Of a DNA stretch of 64,000 nucleotides, positions 10,221 through 23,318 are shown in pieces. Under the pieces are notes generated by a model. The model was not told the origin of the DNA. It saw only the letters and a list, made by a program, of their open reading frames with translations, and ran no database searches. The stretch is from Shinella sp. UYSO24 (GTDB lineage Bacteria > Pseudomonadota > Alphaproteobacteria > Rhizobiales > Rhizobiaceae), in the NCBI GenBank assembly GCA_902167985.1, contig CABHNZ010000009.1, positions 186,001-250,000 of the forward strand, read 5' to 3'. Position 1 is the stretch's first letter; each line of letters opens with the position of its first letter. Made by a program: the position numbers and the translations under genes.

Positions 10221-11155
10221 TCAGGCGCGGGGGTGGGCGCGATCGTAAACATCGAGCAGGCGGGCTGTATCGACGCCGGTATAGACCTGCGTGGTCGACA
10301 GGCTGGCATGGCCGAGCAGTTCCTGAATGGTGCGCAGATCGCCCCCGCCGGCCAGAAGATGGGTGGCGAAGGAGTGGCGGAGCGCGTGCGGCGTGGCTGT
10401 GTCCGGCAGGCCGAAGGCGCTTCTCAGTTTCTGCATCTCGCGCTGGATGATTGCCGGCTGCAATGGCCCGCCGCGGGCGCCGCGAAACAGCGGCTCGCCT
10501 TCTTCCAGGTGATAGGGGCAGAGCTTGCGATAGGTCGCCACCGCCTCGAAGACGACGGGCAACAGCGGCACGAGCCGCGTCTTGTTGCCCTTGCCGATGA
10601 TGCGCAGGCTGGTTGCGCCTTCTGTCAGATCGCCGGGCGTCAGGCCGAGCGCTTCGGAGATGCGCAGACCGCAGCCATAAAGGAGCGTCAGCACGGCGGC
10701 GTCACGGGCGGCGATCCAGGGCGTCTCGTGCATCTGCGCATCGGAGGAGACGACGTTCAGCGCCTGACGGTCGGTGAGCGGTTTCGGCAGAGATTTCGGC
10801 TGGCGCGGCGAGCGGATGGCACCGGCGCTGCGGCATTCACCAGCCCCTTGCGCTCCAGATAGCGCAGGAAGGAGCGCAGGCCTGCGAGATGGCGGCCGAG
10901 CGAGCGGTTGCCCGAGCCATCACGACGGCGGGCGGCGAGAAAGGCGCGAAGATCGGCCGGGCGCAGCGTGTGGATATCGGCAATCGTCGGCGGGCCGGCG
11001 AGGTGGCCGGTGAGGAAGGTCAGGAACTGCCGCGTATCGCGCTCATAGGCATGCAGCGTGTTCAGCGAATAGCGCCGTTCGGTCTCAAGGCTTTCCAGCC
11101 AGGCGCTTCGCTCGGCCATCAGGTCCGGTGCTGCAATGATCAGAAGCTCGTTCAC
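10221..11155 (-). CDS. xerC: Tyrosine recombinase XerC (one frameshift)
   Basis: Site-specific recombinase that works with XerD at dif to resolve chromosome dimers. The N-terminal SAM-like core-binding domain is followed by the catalytic domain with the R (CGLRISE), H-x-x-R (HALRHSFATHLL), H (LGHASLSTTQ) and Y (VYTGVD) residues. Corrected length is 311 aa. One base is missing at about 10820, so VAIRSPRQPKSLPKPLT is broken into two reading frames. It is XerC and not XerD because it lies beside priA; the second recombinase at 48000 has the XerD context (accA, aroK). Confidence 0.92.
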
Positions 11156-11298
11156 TCAAGTCCGCCCGTTGAATTTGTCGCTCAAGCGCACCAGATTGCT
11201 ATCTGCGGCGTTACGGAATTGCTAACTATCCGCAGTTACGCCACTGTTTGATCACACAGGACTGCAACCAGAAGCCAGTTCTGTCTGCGGGAGTTTTC

Positions 11299-12228
11299 AT
11301 GACGCGCCGAGATACCTCGTCAACATTCGGCCAGTTTGCAGAGACACTCGCGCTCGTTTCACAGGGAAAGCCCGGACATATCGTCGATACGCTGATCGGC
11401 GAGCGCGGCCAGAAGATCGTCAATCATCCGCTCTGGCCGGTCATGCGGCCGTTTCTCTATACGCTGCTGCGCTACGGGCGTGCGATCCGCTTTGCCAATG
11501 ATGTCGCCAATCTGAGTGGCTACCAGTGTTTCGAATATATGAGCGACATGCTGAAGCTCGATATTTCGGCGCGCAATGCCGAGCGCATTCCGGCCTCGGG
11601 CGGCTTCATTCTCGTCAGCAATCATCCGACCGGGATTGCCGATGGTGTTGCCGTCTTCGATCTTCTGAAGGCGCAGCGGCCGGACCTGATGGTGTTTGCC
11701 AATCGCGATGCGGTCAGGGTCAATCCGCGCTTTGCCGAGATGATTATCCCGGTCGAGTGGCGCGAGGATCACAAGAGCAAATTGAAGACGCGCGAAACGC
11801 TTATTCTCACCAACAAGGCGGTGGAGGAGGGCAAGATCATGGTGCTCTTCCCGTCCGGCCGCATCGCCTATTGGGATAATGGCAAGCTGAACGAACGGCC
11901 GTGGAAAACGTCGGCGGTCGGGCTTGCGCGCAAATACAATCTGCCGATCCTGCCCATTCATATGACGGCGCGCAATTCCGGCCTATTCTACTGGTTTGCC
12001 AAATGGTCCACCGAGCTGCGCGACATGACGGTGTTCTATGAGCTTCTGAACAAGAAGGGCAATCGCTTCGAGTTCACCATCGGCCACATGATCCAGCCGG
12101 ACGAGCTGGAAGGCGATGTCGGCGAGGTGACGAAGATGCTGGAGCACCATACGGTGTTCGATCTTGCCGCCGATGGCGATGCGCGTTTCGTCAATCGCCC
12201 GGTGATGGCATCGGCTTCGGCCGCATAA
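11299..12228 (+). CDS. Phospholipid/glycerol acyltransferase (PlsC-like)
   Basis: Predicted lysophospholipid-type acyltransferase. The PlsC block I motif is altered to SNHPTGIADG (usual NHxxxxD), block II appears as VEWREDHKSK, and block III as LFPSGRIAYW (FPEGTRS in classical enzymes). Start taken at ATG 11299, which has GCGGGAG 5 nt upstream; an in-frame ATG at 11248 would add 17 residues. About 309 aa, no frameshift. It lies divergently from xerC and 51 nt before priA. The acceptor (lysophosphatidate, ornithine lipid precursor or other) cannot be read from the sequence. Confidence 0.8.
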   Translation: MTRRDTSSTFGQFAETLALVSQGKPGHIVDTLIGERGQKIVNHPLWPVMRPFLYTLLRYGRAIRFANDVANLSGYQCFEYMSDMLKLDISARNAERIPASGGFILVSNHPTGIADGVAVFDLLKAQRPDLMVFANRDAVRVNPRFAEMIIPVEWREDHKSKLKTRETLILTNKAVEEGKIMVLFPSGRIAYWDNGKLNERPWKTSAVGLARKYNLPILPIHMTARNSGLFYWFAKWSTELRDMTVFYELLNKKGNRFEFTIGHMIQPDELEGDVGEVTKMLEHHTVFDLAADGDARFVNRPVMASASAA

Positions 12229-12279
12229 CGTTACTTCCACGGTTCACTTTTCATCCGCCGCGAGGCATGGTCCCGGTCC

Positions 12280-14520
12280 ATGGGCATAGATTCGTCCGAT
12301 CTTTTCGGTCCCCTTACGAAAGCACCGGTGCTGACGCGCGTGGTGCCTGTCCTGGTACCTTTGCCGGTGCCGGGGCCGTATAGCTATGCCGTGCCGGAAG
12401 GCGTTCATGTCGAGCCGGGCTCGGTCGTGCAGGTGCCGGTCGGGCCGCGGCAGGTGATCGGTGTTGTCTGGGATGGCGATGACGATGCGTCTTCGACTGG
12501 CGGCAAAGCCGTCGATCCGAAGAAGTTGCGGCCGATCACGCTGGTTTTCGATTGCCCGCCGCTATCAAAGGAAATGCGCGATTTCGTCGAATGGGTGGCA
12601 AGCTATACGCTGTCGCCGCCCGGCCTCGTCGCCCGCATGGCGATCCGTGCGCCCGCAGCGCTCGATCCCGAGCCGATGGTCGAGGGCCTGCGCTATCTCG
12701 GAGGCCAGCCGGACCGGGTGACGCCGGCGCGCGCGAAGGTTCTCGACAGGGTCGGCGAGGACGATATCCCGTGGACCCGCAGCGGGCTTGCCCATGCCGC
12801 CGGCGTGTCGCTCAGCGTCATCGACGGGCTGATCGGGCAGGGGATTTTCGATACGGTATTCCTGCCGCCGCCACCCGTCGTCGCGCCGCCCGATCCCGAT
12901 TATGTCGCGCCCCGTATCGAGGGACCGCAGAAGGAGGCGGCCGAGGAAATTCTCGGTGCGATCCGGGCCGGCGGTTTTTCCGCTTCTCTCATCGATGGCG
13001 TCACCGGCTCGGGCAAGACGGAGGTCTATTTCGAGGCGATCGCCGAGACGCTCAGGCGCGGCAAGCAGGTGCTGATCCTGCTGCCCGAAATCGCGCTGAC
13101 GGCGAGCTTTCTCGATCGCTTCCATGACCGGTTCGGCTCCAAGCCTGCCGAGTGGCATTCCGATCTTTCACCGCGCACCCGCGAAAAGGTGTGGCGCGGC
13201 GTGGTGATGGGCGAGGTGAAGGTGGTCGCCGGTGCGCGCTCGGCACTGTTCCTGCCTTTCGAGGATCTCGGCCTCATCATCGTCGATGAAGAACACGACC
13301 CTGCCTACAAGCAGGAGGACCGTGTCTTTTATAATGCCCGCGACATGGCCGTCGTCAGGGCGCGGATTGGCGATTTCCCGATCGTGCTCGTATCGGCCAC
13401 GCCCTCCGTCGAAAGCCAGGTCAACGGCCTTGCCGGGCGCTACACGACCGTTCACATGCCGACCCGTTTCGGCGACGCGGCGTTGCCCGATCTGCATCTC
13501 GTCGACATGCGGCGGCATCCGCCGCAGCGTGGCGGCTTCCTGTCGCCCATCCTTCTGCGCGGCATGGCGAAGACGCTCGAAAAGAAGCAGCAGTCGCTGC
13601 TCTTTCTGAACAGGCGCGGTTATGCGCCTTTGACGCTTTGCCGCGTCTGTGGCCACCGGTTCCAATGCCCGCAATGTTCGAGCTGGCTGGTGGAGCACCG
13701 GTTCAAGAGCCAGATCCAGTGCCATCAATGCGGCTATCACGAGCATACGCCGGAAGCCTGCCCGGAATGCGGCACGCTCGATCATCTCGTGCCCTGCGGG
13801 CCGGGGGTGGAGCGGATCGCCGAAGAAGTGGAGAAGCATTTTCCCGATGCGCGCACGATCGTGCTGTCGTCGGATCTGCTCGGCGGCGTCAAGCGCGTCA
13901 GGCTTGAGCTGGAAGCGATTGCCAAGGGCGAGGTCGATATCGTCATCGGCACGCAGCTTGTGGCCAAGGGGCATAACTTTCCGCTGATGACGCTGGTCGG
14001 CATCGTCGATGCGGATCTCGGGCTTTCCAATGGCGATCCGCGGGCAGCCGAGCGGACGTTCCAGCTGTTGAGCCAGGTGACGGGCCGCGCCGGGCGAACC
14101 GGTCTGAAGAGCCATGGCCTGATCCAGACATTCCAGCCACAGCATCCCGTCATGCAGGCCATCGTCTCCGGCGATGCCACTGCCTTTTACGACCGCGAGA
14201 TCAACGAGCGGGAGAAAGCGCTTCTGCCGCCATTCGGCCGGCTTGCCTCGCTGATCGTTTCGGCCGAGACGCGGGCGGATGCGGAAGTCCATGCGCGCGG
14301 GCTTCGGGCCGCGGCACCGCATGTCAGCGGTATTGCCGTTCTCGGACCGGCCGAAGCGCCGCTTGCGCTGGTGCGCGGGCGCCACCGTTTCCGGCTTCTC
14401 GTCCATGGTCGCCGCAACAGCGACATGCAGGGTTTTCTCCGCACGATGATCGCAAACGGGCCGAAGGCGCGGGGATCGGTGCAGATCCAGCTCGATGTGG
14501 ACCCGCAAAGCTTCCTCTGA
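12280..14520 (+). CDS. priA: Primosomal replication restart helicase PriA
   Basis: 3'-5' DNA helicase that reloads the replisome at stalled forks. Intact, 746 aa. An N-terminal 3'-DNA-end-binding domain (VLVPLPVPGPYSYAVPEG) is followed by Walker A GVTGSGKTEVY, a DEEHD box, the zinc-binding cysteine cluster (CRVCG, CPQC, CHQCGY, CPECG) and the helicase C-lobe ending GRAGRTG. The C-terminal domain shows the family's LPPFGRLASLIVS. The gene is unaffected by the frameshifts that break its neighbours. Confidence 0.96.
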   Translation: MGIDSSDLFGPLTKAPVLTRVVPVLVPLPVPGPYSYAVPEGVHVEPGSVVQVPVGPRQVIGVVWDGDDDASSTGGKAVDPKKLRPITLVFDCPPLSKEMRDFVEWVASYTLSPPGLVARMAIRAPAALDPEPMVEGLRYLGGQPDRVTPARAKVLDRVGEDDIPWTRSGLAHAAGVSLSVIDGLIGQGIFDTVFLPPPPVVAPPDPDYVAPRIEGPQKEAAEEILGAIRAGGFSASLIDGVTGSGKTEVYFEAIAETLRRGKQVLILLPEIALTASFLDRFHDRFGSKPAEWHSDLSPRTREKVWRGVVMGEVKVVAGARSALFLPFEDLGLIIVDEEHDPAYKQEDRVFYNARDMAVVRARIGDFPIVLVSATPSVESQVNGLAGRYTTVHMPTRFGDAALPDLHLVDMRRHPPQRGGFLSPILLRGMAKTLEKKQQSLLFLNRRGYAPLTLCRVCGHRFQCPQCSSWLVEHRFKSQIQCHQCGYHEHTPEACPECGTLDHLVPCGPGVERIAEEVEKHFPDARTIVLSSDLLGGVKRVRLELEAIAKGEVDIVIGTQLVAKGHNFPLMTLVGIVDADLGLSNGDPRAAERTFQLLSQVTGRAGRTGLKSHGLIQTFQPQHPVMQAIVSGDATAFYDREINEREKALLPPFGRLASLIVSAETRADAEVHARGLRAAAPHVSGIAVLGPAEAPLALVRGRHRFRLLVHGRRNSDMQGFLRTMIANGPKARGSVQIQLDVDPQSFL

Positions 14521-14622
14521 AAAGGCCGGTATCGCCGTGAAGCTGTGGATCTTAGCGGGTTGTTTACCCTATGCGCTAAAATCGCCCGAATCGACTGAAC
14601 AGCTGGAATGAAGCGAGGCGGC

Positions 14623-15006
14623 ATGGATTTTTACTTTCCCACGGCATTTGGCGAGCAGGTGGCCTTTATCGGCGCGGCTGCAACCGCCCTTATCGGACTT
14701 CTGGTGTTTCTTCTGCCGCGTCTGGCGCTTTCTCTCGGCGGCTTTCAGGTGGGCGAGATCCGGCCGGAAGGCTATGCGGCGGTGCGCGCTGCCGGGGCCC
14801 ATCATCTCGGGCTCGGGCTTGCCGCGATCATGCTGGCACAGGACTGGATCTATATGGCGCTCGGCATCGCGCTCGGCTTCGGTGCAATCGGCCGGATCGC
14901 GTCCTCAGTTTTCGACCGGGCGCTGACGCCGCGGAATATCGTGATTTCCTTACTTCAGGTTGTGCTGGCGCTTGCGCCCCTCGCCTATGTTTTCGGCTAC
15001 GTCTGA
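14623..15006 (+). CDS. Small four-helix membrane protein, DUF4345-like
   Basis: About 127 aa and almost wholly hydrophobic, with four membrane segments (roughly residues 10-32, 52-72, 75-95, 105-126). Start set at ATG 14623 (MDFYFPTAFG) because GCGAGG lies just upstream; ATG 14608 is an alternative. The pattern of four short helices with Gly-rich ends and a polar RPEGYAAVRAAGAHH loop resembles DUF4345-type proteins of Rhizobiaceae. It lies between priA and the atp operon. I cannot assign a function. Confidence 0.6.
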   Translation: MDFYFPTAFGEQVAFIGAAATALIGLLVFLLPRLALSLGGFQVGEIRPEGYAAVRAAGAHHLGLGLAAIMLAQDWIYMALGIALGFGAIGRIASSVFDRALTPRNIVISLLQVVLALAPLAYVFGYV

Positions 15007-15154
15007 ACGCAGGGCGCGAGACAAACAGCGCAGGTGCCTCTGAAACGGGCGCGTCGCACGATAAATCGTGGCAAGCCCTTGCGCCTCAGGCGTTTCCCGT
15101 CCGAGCGTGTTGCGAGTCCCTACATCCTATGCTAGACGGACCTCCAACGTCGGA

Positions 15155-15182
15155 TTGGGGTAGGGTCGACGCTCTGCTATAT
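15155..15182 (+). promoter_or_regulatory. Candidate sigma-70 promoter of the atp operon
   Basis: TTGGGG (15155-15160), a 16-nt spacer and CTATAT (15177-15182), close to the rhizobial housekeeping consensus (CTTGAC-N17-CTATAT). It is about 80 nt upstream of the atpH start and is the best match in the 15007-15264 gap. Predicted by eye only. Confidence 0.4.
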
Positions 15183-15264
15183 CTGAGGGAAAATCAAATA
15201 ATCTCAAGGTCTTGCTGAGCCTTCCGAGAGGGGTCGGCGCTTGAGTGGTAATTCTAGGGAAACT

Positions 15265-15831
15265 GTGCCCGTGGCTGACACGTCCCAGCATATTTCCGGT
15301 GTTGCGGAGCGCTACGCCGTTTCGCTTTTCGAGCTCGCGCTCGAAACCGGTTCCGCCGACAAGGTCGGAGCAGATCTTGACCGTTTTCAGGCATTGCTTG
15401 ACGAGAGCGAAGATTTGCGTCGGCTCGTTGCAAGCCCGGTTTTCTCCGCCGAAGAGCAGCAGAAGGCCATCGGCGCTGTCGCTGCCAAGGCCGGTGTTTC
15501 CGGTACGGTTGCCAATTTCCTGCAGGTGATTGCCCGTAATCGTCGTCTGTTTGCCCTGCCTGGCATGATCCGCGCCTTCCGCGCGATGGCTGCCGAGCAT
15601 CGTGGCGAAGTCACTGCCGAAGTTACCTCGGCTCATGCGCTCACCGCAGCGCAGGAAGAAGAACTCAAGTCGGCGCTGAAGGGCGTCACCGGCAAGACCG
15701 TTTCCATCGTCGTCACGGTCGACCCCTCGATCCTCGGTGGTCTGATCGTCAAGATCGGCTCGCGCCAGATCGATACGTCCCTTCGCACCAAACTTTCCAC
15801 CCTTAAGCTCGCATTGAAAGAGGTTGGCTGA
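15265..15831 (+). CDS. atpH: ATP synthase F1 subunit delta
   Basis: Peripheral-stalk subunit that joins the F1 head to the b/b' stalk. About 188 aa. The start is placed at GTG 15265, giving [18 protein letters not shown] as in related rhizobia, with AGGGA 5 nt upstream; TTG 15241 would add eight residues. Family features are the N-terminal [10 protein letters not shown] helix and the C-terminal [18 protein letters not shown] signature. The stop TGA overlaps the atpA ATG (TGATG), which indicates translational coupling. Confidence 0.95.
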   Translation: MPVADTSQHISGVAERYAVSLFELALETGSADKVGADLDRFQALLDESEDLRRLVASPVFSAEEQQKAIGAVAAKAGVSGTVANFLQVIARNRRLFALPGMIRAFRAMAAEHRGEVTAEVTSAHALTAAQEEELKSALKGVTGKTVSIVVTVDPSILGGLIVKIGSRQIDTSLRTKLSTLKLALKEVG

Positions 15832-17358
15832 TGGATATCCGCGCCGCGGAAATTTCCGCAATTCTCAAAGACCAGATCAGAACTTCGGCCAGGAGGCTGA
15901 GGTCTCTGAAGTCGGCCAGGTTCTTTCCGTTGGTGACGGCATTGCCCGCGTCTACGGTCTCGACAACGTCCAGGCCGGCGAAATGGTCGAGTTCCCCGGC
16001 GGTATCCGCGGTATGGCGCTGAACCTCGAATCCGACAATGTCGGCGTGGTTATCTTCGGCTCCGACCGTGACATCAAGGAAGGCGACATCGTCAAGCGCA
16101 CCGGCGCGATCGTAGACGTCCCGGTTGGTCCGGAACTGCTCGGCCGCGTCGTCGACGCGCTCGGCAACCCGATCGACGGCAAGGGCCCGATCAACGCGAC
16201 GCAGCGTTCGCGCGTCGACGTCAAGGCTCCGGGCATCATCCCGCGCAAGTCGGTTCATGAGCCGATGTCCACGGGCATCAAGGCCATCGACGCCCTGATC
16301 CCGGTTGCCGCGGCCAGCGCGAGCTCGTCATCGGCGACCGCCAGACCGGCAAGACCGCGATCATTCTGGACTCGTTCCTGAACCAGAAGCCGATCCACGA
16401 TAATGGCCCGGAAAACGACAAGCTGTTCTGCGTCTACGTCGCAGTCGGCCAGAAGCGTTCGACCGTTGCCCAGTTCGTCAAGGTGCTCGAAGAGCGCGGC
16501 GCACTGCCTTACTCGATCGTTATCGCCGCTACGGCTTCCGATCCGGCTCCGATGCAGTATCTCGCTCCGTTCGCCGGTGCTGCCATGGGCGAATATTTCC
16601 GCGACAACGGCAAGCATGCCCTGATCGCTTATGACGACCTGTCCAAGCAGGCTGTCGCGTATCGCCAGATGTCCCTGCTGCTGCGCCGCCCGCCGGGCCG
16701 CGAAGCCTATCCGGGCGACGTCTTCTACCTGCATTCGCGTCTCCTCGAGCGCGCTGCAAAGCTTTCCGACGATCGCGGCGCCGGCTCGCTGACGGCTCTG
16801 CCGGTCATCGAAACCCAGGGCAACGACGTTTCGGCCTTCATTCCGACCAACGTGATCTCGATCACCGATGGCCAGATCTTCCTCGAAACCGACCTGTTCT
16901 ACCAGGGCATCCGTCCGGCCGTTAACGTCGGTCTGTCGGTTTCGCGCGTCGGCTCGGCCGCTCAGGTCAAGGCGATGAAGCAGGTTGCCGGTTCGATCAA
17001 GGGCGAGCTTGCCCAGTATCGCGAAATGGCTGCCTTCGCGCAGTTCGGCTCCGACCTCGACGCCTCGACGCAGCGCCTGCTTAACCGCGGTGCACGCCTG
17101 ACCGAACTCCTGAAGCAGCCGCAGTTCTCACCGCTGAAGACGGAAGAGCAGGTCGCGGTGATCTTCGCTGGCGTCAACGGCTATCTCGACAAGATCCAGG
17201 TTGCCCAGGTCGGCAAGTTCGAACAGGGTCTGCTGTCCTACCTCCGCAACGACGGCAAGGACATTCTCGATACGATCCGTACCGAGAAGCAGCTTTCGGA
17301 CGACACGCGCGCTAAGCTCAAGGCAGCTCTCGACAGCTACGCCAAGTCTTTCGCCTGA
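15831..17358 (+). CDS. atpA: ATP synthase F1 subunit alpha (two frameshifts)
   Basis: Non-catalytic nucleotide-binding subunit of the F1 head. Corrected length is 509 aa, the rhizobial norm. The first slip is at about 15879 (ATCAAGAAC read as ATCAGAAC), right after [16 protein letters not shown]. The second is at about 16307 (GTTGGCCGC read as GTTGCCGC), inside [14 protein letters not shown]. The second falls just before the P-loop GDRQTGKT, whose codons are present in the third frame. The rest, including [10 protein letters not shown] and the arginine-bearing C-terminal parts, is continuous to the stop. The gene is essential for respiration, so errors in the sequence are far likelier than loss of function. 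Confidence 0.95.
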
Positions 17359-17388
17359 AACGGATCTAGCCTTAAGGACCGATAACGG

Positions 17389-19717
<2,329 letters not shown>

Positions 19718-19847
19718 GCCAGAACGGGTTGCGCGCGGGAGATGATCCGGCGCGCCCCTTTCGCATAAAACGCACATCGCGTCTGACCTGATCCGGAAGG
19801 ATCGAAAGTCCGCCGCGTATCAAAGAAATTCAGGGAAGTGGACCGTC

Positions 19848-20255
19848 ATGGCCGACGCTTTCAATTTTGAACTGGTCTCGCCCGAACGCCTGCTCGTTTC
19901 GGAAAAAGTCACCGAAGTGGTGATCCCGGCGACGCTTGGCGACATGACGGTGCTGGTCAAGCATGCGCCGGTCATGACGACGCTGCGCCCCGGTATCGTG
20001 TCGGTGAAGCTCGCTTCCGGTCAGGTCAACAAGTATGTCGTCTTCGGCGGCTTTGCGGACATCCTGCCGGACAGCTGCACGCTTCTGGCCGAATCCGCTT
20101 TGCCGGAAAACGAAGTGACCCGCGAAACGCTGCAGAAGCGGATCGATGCGGCACGCGCCGAGCTCGAGAACGCCCATAGCGACGAGCACAAGACCAAGCT
20201 TGAGCTTTTCCTCGGCGAGCTTACGCATCTGCACGGAAACGTCATCCCGGCCTGA
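19848..20255 (+). CDS. atpC: ATP synthase F1 subunit epsilon
   Basis: Rotor-foot subunit that regulates F1 ATPase activity. 135 aa: an N-terminal beta-sandwich (FNFELVSPERLL, GDMTVLVKHAPVMTTLRPG, VFGGFADI) and a C-terminal helical hairpin from residue 90. The 130-nt gap after atpD is long for this operon and contains GC-rich imperfect palindromes (GCGCGCGGG...CCGGCGCGC at about 19732-19758). Confidence 0.95.
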   Translation: MADAFNFELVSPERLLVSEKVTEVVIPATLGDMTVLVKHAPVMTTLRPGIVSVKLASGQVNKYVVFGGFADILPDSCTLLAESALPENEVTRETLQKRIDAARAELENAHSDEHKTKLELFLGELTHLHGNVIPA

Positions 20256-20282
20256 GCCGTGGATCGATCGCGACAAGAATTC

Positions 20283-20310
20283 AAAGGGTGGCTTCACGGC
20301 CGCCCTTTTT
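20283..20310 (+). terminator. Rho-independent terminator of the atp operon
   Basis: AAAGGG-T-GGC (20283-20292) pairs with GCC-G-CCCTTT (20299-20308), with TTTTTGTTTG reading on downstream. Confidence 0.85.
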
Positions 20311-20521
20311 GTTTGTCCGGTGGCGGCAGGCAGGGTAGCCAAGGCAGTCAGGCCCGACGGGTCAATGTTGCCTTCCCATTGTGTGAGATGCGGCGGCAAG
20401 AACTTCCAGACCTGCGGCCGGGGGATATGGCTAAGGGCAGTGGGCGTCGGTGCCGATCCACCTTTCCGCAATGTAGCAGGATCTCCACCGCTCTCCCTGT
20501 CCGTCTATGGATGAGGCCCCG

Positions 20522-21340
20522 ATGAGCGACTACAGGACTGCAACCTCCATTCCCGAAATCCGGCGCCGCAATGGCGTGCTTTTGGCCGATACCCGCAACG
20601 TGCCCGAAGAGGTACCGATTGCGCTCTCCTATGGCGGCTCTACCCATGCGGTGATGATGGGCACGCCCGGCGATCTGACCGATTTCGCCATCGGCTTCAG
20701 CCTGACCGAGGGGATCATCGTCTCTGCCGACGAGATCGAGGAGATCGACATCATCGACGAGGGGAGAGGGCTCGATGTCCAGATCCGTCTCGCCGAGGTG
20801 AAAGAGGATGCGCTTCGGGCCCGGCGGCGGCATATGGCGGGGCCGGTGGGCTGCGGGCTCTGCGGCATCGAGTCCATCGATCAGGCGATGCGCGCCGTTC
20901 CGGATGTCTCTGGTGTGCGGCTTTCGGCAACGGTTGAGGATATCGTGAAGTCGATCGCGGCGCTGAATGGCGCCCAGCCGCTACATCATCAAACCCATGC
21001 TGTGCATGGCGCGGGGTTCTATGTGCCCGGCGAAGGGCTGCTTGCCGTGCGTGAAGATGTCGGGCGTCACAATGCGCTCGACAAGCTTTGCGGGGCGGTG
21101 CTTGGGGCGGGGCGCTCCGGCGCTGAAGGCATTGTTGCCGTGACGAGCCGCATTTCGGTCGAAATGGTGCAGAAGACCGGCATTCTCGGCAGCGGCATAC
21201 TGGTTGCGATTTCGGCACCCACCGCGCTTGCCATCCGCACGGCCGATGAAGCGGGTTTGACACTTGTTGCCCTGACGCGGGGCGAGGATTTCGAAGTTTT
21301 TACCCATCCCGAACGTATTTCGGGCATGGGGGACATTTAA
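20522..21340 (+). CDS. fdhD: Formate dehydrogenase accessory sulfurtransferase FdhD
   Basis: Delivers sulfur from IscS to the molybdenum cofactor of formate dehydrogenase, in the cytoplasm. About 272 aa from ATG 20522 (MSDYRTATSIP); ATG 20507 is an alternative. The conserved cysteine loop appears as GCGLCGIES, with two Cys in the CxxC arrangement typical of FdhD. VREDVGRHNALDK and SRISVEMVQK are family signatures. No formate dehydrogenase gene is in the window. Confidence 0.92.
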   Translation: MSDYRTATSIPEIRRRNGVLLADTRNVPEEVPIALSYGGSTHAVMMGTPGDLTDFAIGFSLTEGIIVSADEIEEIDIIDEGRGLDVQIRLAEVKEDALRARRRHMAGPVGCGLCGIESIDQAMRAVPDVSGVRLSATVEDIVKSIAALNGAQPLHHQTHAVHGAGFYVPGEGLLAVREDVGRHNALDKLCGAVLGAGRSGAEGIVAVTSRISVEMVQKTGILGSGILVAISAPTALAIRTADEAGLTLVALTRGEDFEVFTHPERISGMGDI

Positions 21341-21342
21341 GG

Positions 21343-21366
21343 GCCGGGCAGTGAAGGCCGCCCGGC
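21343..21366. terminator. Hairpin between convergent fdhD and chemoreceptor genes
   Basis: GCCGGGC (21343-21349) pairs with GCCCGGC (21360-21366). It lies between the two stop codons and has no T-run. Probably a shared transcript end. Confidence 0.45.
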
Positions 21367-21388
21367 TAGTCTCCGGCTGGCGTCAGGC

Positions 21389-23160
21389 TCAGAAGTCTTC
21401 CCATCCGTCGGCCTGGGCCTTCATATTGGCATGGGCTGCCCGCAGCGGCGCGACATGGGCCGTGGGTGCCACGTAGGTTGGCCTTGCAGGGCGCCAGCGT
21501 GAGGCCGGGTGTCGTAGGTGATACCGGTGTCGAATTGCGCCAGAAGGCCGCGGAGGCTCTCGGCCTCGCTTGCCAGCGAATGGCTTGCGGCCGTGGTTTC
21601 CTCGACCATTGCGGCGTTCTTCTGGGTTGCCTGATCCATATGGTTGACGGCCTGGCTGATTTCCCGAAGCGCGTTTGCCTGCTCACGCGAGGCTTCGACG
21701 ATCGCGGCGACATTCTCGTTGATAGAGGCGACCTGCGAGCCGATCTCCCGGAGCGATGTGCCTGTGCGTCCGACGAGATCGACGCCGTTTGCCACCTGCT
21801 GGCTCGAGGTATTGATCAGCGTCTTGATTTCCTTGGCGGCCTTGGCGGAACGCTGCGCGAGCTCCCGCACTTCCTGAGCGACGACTGCAAAGCCCTTGCC
21901 CGCTTCGCCGGCTCGGGCAGCCTCGACACCGGCATTCAGCGCCAGAAGATTGGTCTGGAAGGCGATATCGTCGATGACGCCGATGATGTTGGTGATTTCA
22001 CCTGAAGACCGGGCAATCTGATCCATGGCCGCGATGGCGTCGCGGACGATGAGGCCGGATTGTTCCGCGTGGTCCTTGGTATTGGCGACGAGCTTGCCGG
22101 CCTCGTTGGCGCTGCGGCTCGAATCGCCGACTGTCGTCGTGACTTCCTCGAGGGCGGCTGCTGCCTCTTCCAAAGCTGCAGCCTGCTGTTCGGTACGCTT
22201 GGCGAGTTCCTGCGAGGCATCTCGCACTTCGGTGGAGGCGGCGGCGATGCCGGAGGCATTCTGGGCGACGACGCTCATGGCGTCCTTCAGCTTGTTCGCC
22301 ACAGTGTTGAAGTCGTTGCGCAGCGCCTCCATGCTCGGCACGAAGGGCTTGTCCAGCGACTGGTTGAGCTTGCCGTCGGCGAGATCGCGCAGGCCCTTGC
22401 CGAGAACGCCGATGGCGCTCATGCGCGGCGTCACATCGGTTGCCAGCTTGACGACCTTCGAAACCTTGCCGGAAAGATCGCGGATCGGGTTATAGGCGGC
22501 CTGGATCCAGATCTCCTTGCCGCCCTTGCCGAAGCGGACAAATTCATTGGCGATGAACTCGCCATCCGCCAGCTTGCGCCAGAATTCCGCATATTCGGCG
22601 GAGGCAGCATAGGTCGGCTCGCAGAACATGCGATGGTGCTTGCCGCGGATCTCGGAGAGATCGTAGCCGAGTGCCTGGCAGAAGTTCTCGTTGGCGGTGA
22701 GGATCTCGCCCTGCGGCGTGAATTCGATGACGGCCTGCGAACGGCCGAGGGCGCCGAGCTTGGCGGCATCCTCGACAGCGACCAGCTTGGCGGCGGTCAC
22801 ATCGGCTGCGATCTTGATCACCTTGTAGGGCTTGCCGGAGCGGAAGACCGGGTTGTAGGAAGCCTGGATCCAGACATCGCGACCGCCCTTGGCGATCCGC
22901 CGATATTCGCCGGCATCATATTTGCCCTGCGCCAGATTGGCCCAGAAATCGCGATAGCCGGTGGAGGCGGCATATTCTGGATCACAGAAGATCCGGTGGT
23001 GTTTGCCCTTGATCTCTTCGAGCGTATAGCCGAGCGCCCGGCAGAAATTCTCGTTGGCGTTCAGGATGACGCCCGTCAGATCGAACTCGATCATTGCCTG
23101 CGAACGGGATATCGCATCCACGATCCGGCTGGAGCCGGCTTCTCTTCCCAATCCGAGCAT
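21389..23160 (-). CDS. Cytoplasmic chemoreceptor, PAS-PAS-MCP (one frameshift)
   Basis: Methyl-accepting chemotaxis protein without any membrane segment. Two tandem PAS domains (about residues 10-120 and 130-245), each with a KHHRxFC(D/E)P motif and a WIQA(S/A)YNP end, are followed by a HAMP-like linker and a signalling domain with the hairpin tip of the MCP family ([20 protein letters not shown]). Corrected length is about 590 aa. A base is lost between about 21480 and 21520; the restored frame ends in GWEDF, a C-terminal pentapeptide like the NWETF CheR/CheB tether. The unrestored frame ends instead at GQPMPI and lacks it. It is the downstream paralogue of the receptor at 23859. Confidence 0.88.
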
Positions 23161-23318
23161 TCCAAATCCTCTTGGAGAATGTGCAGGTCCGCCGTTCTCC
23201 GGTAATCCTCTGACGCATCGCCCTTGCAGCGACGTTCGCCCAACCCACCTTTATATTAGATCATTCAAATATTAATAAGAGTTTTCACGCTTATTCTTGA
23301 TCCGGTAGAGAAAAGGCG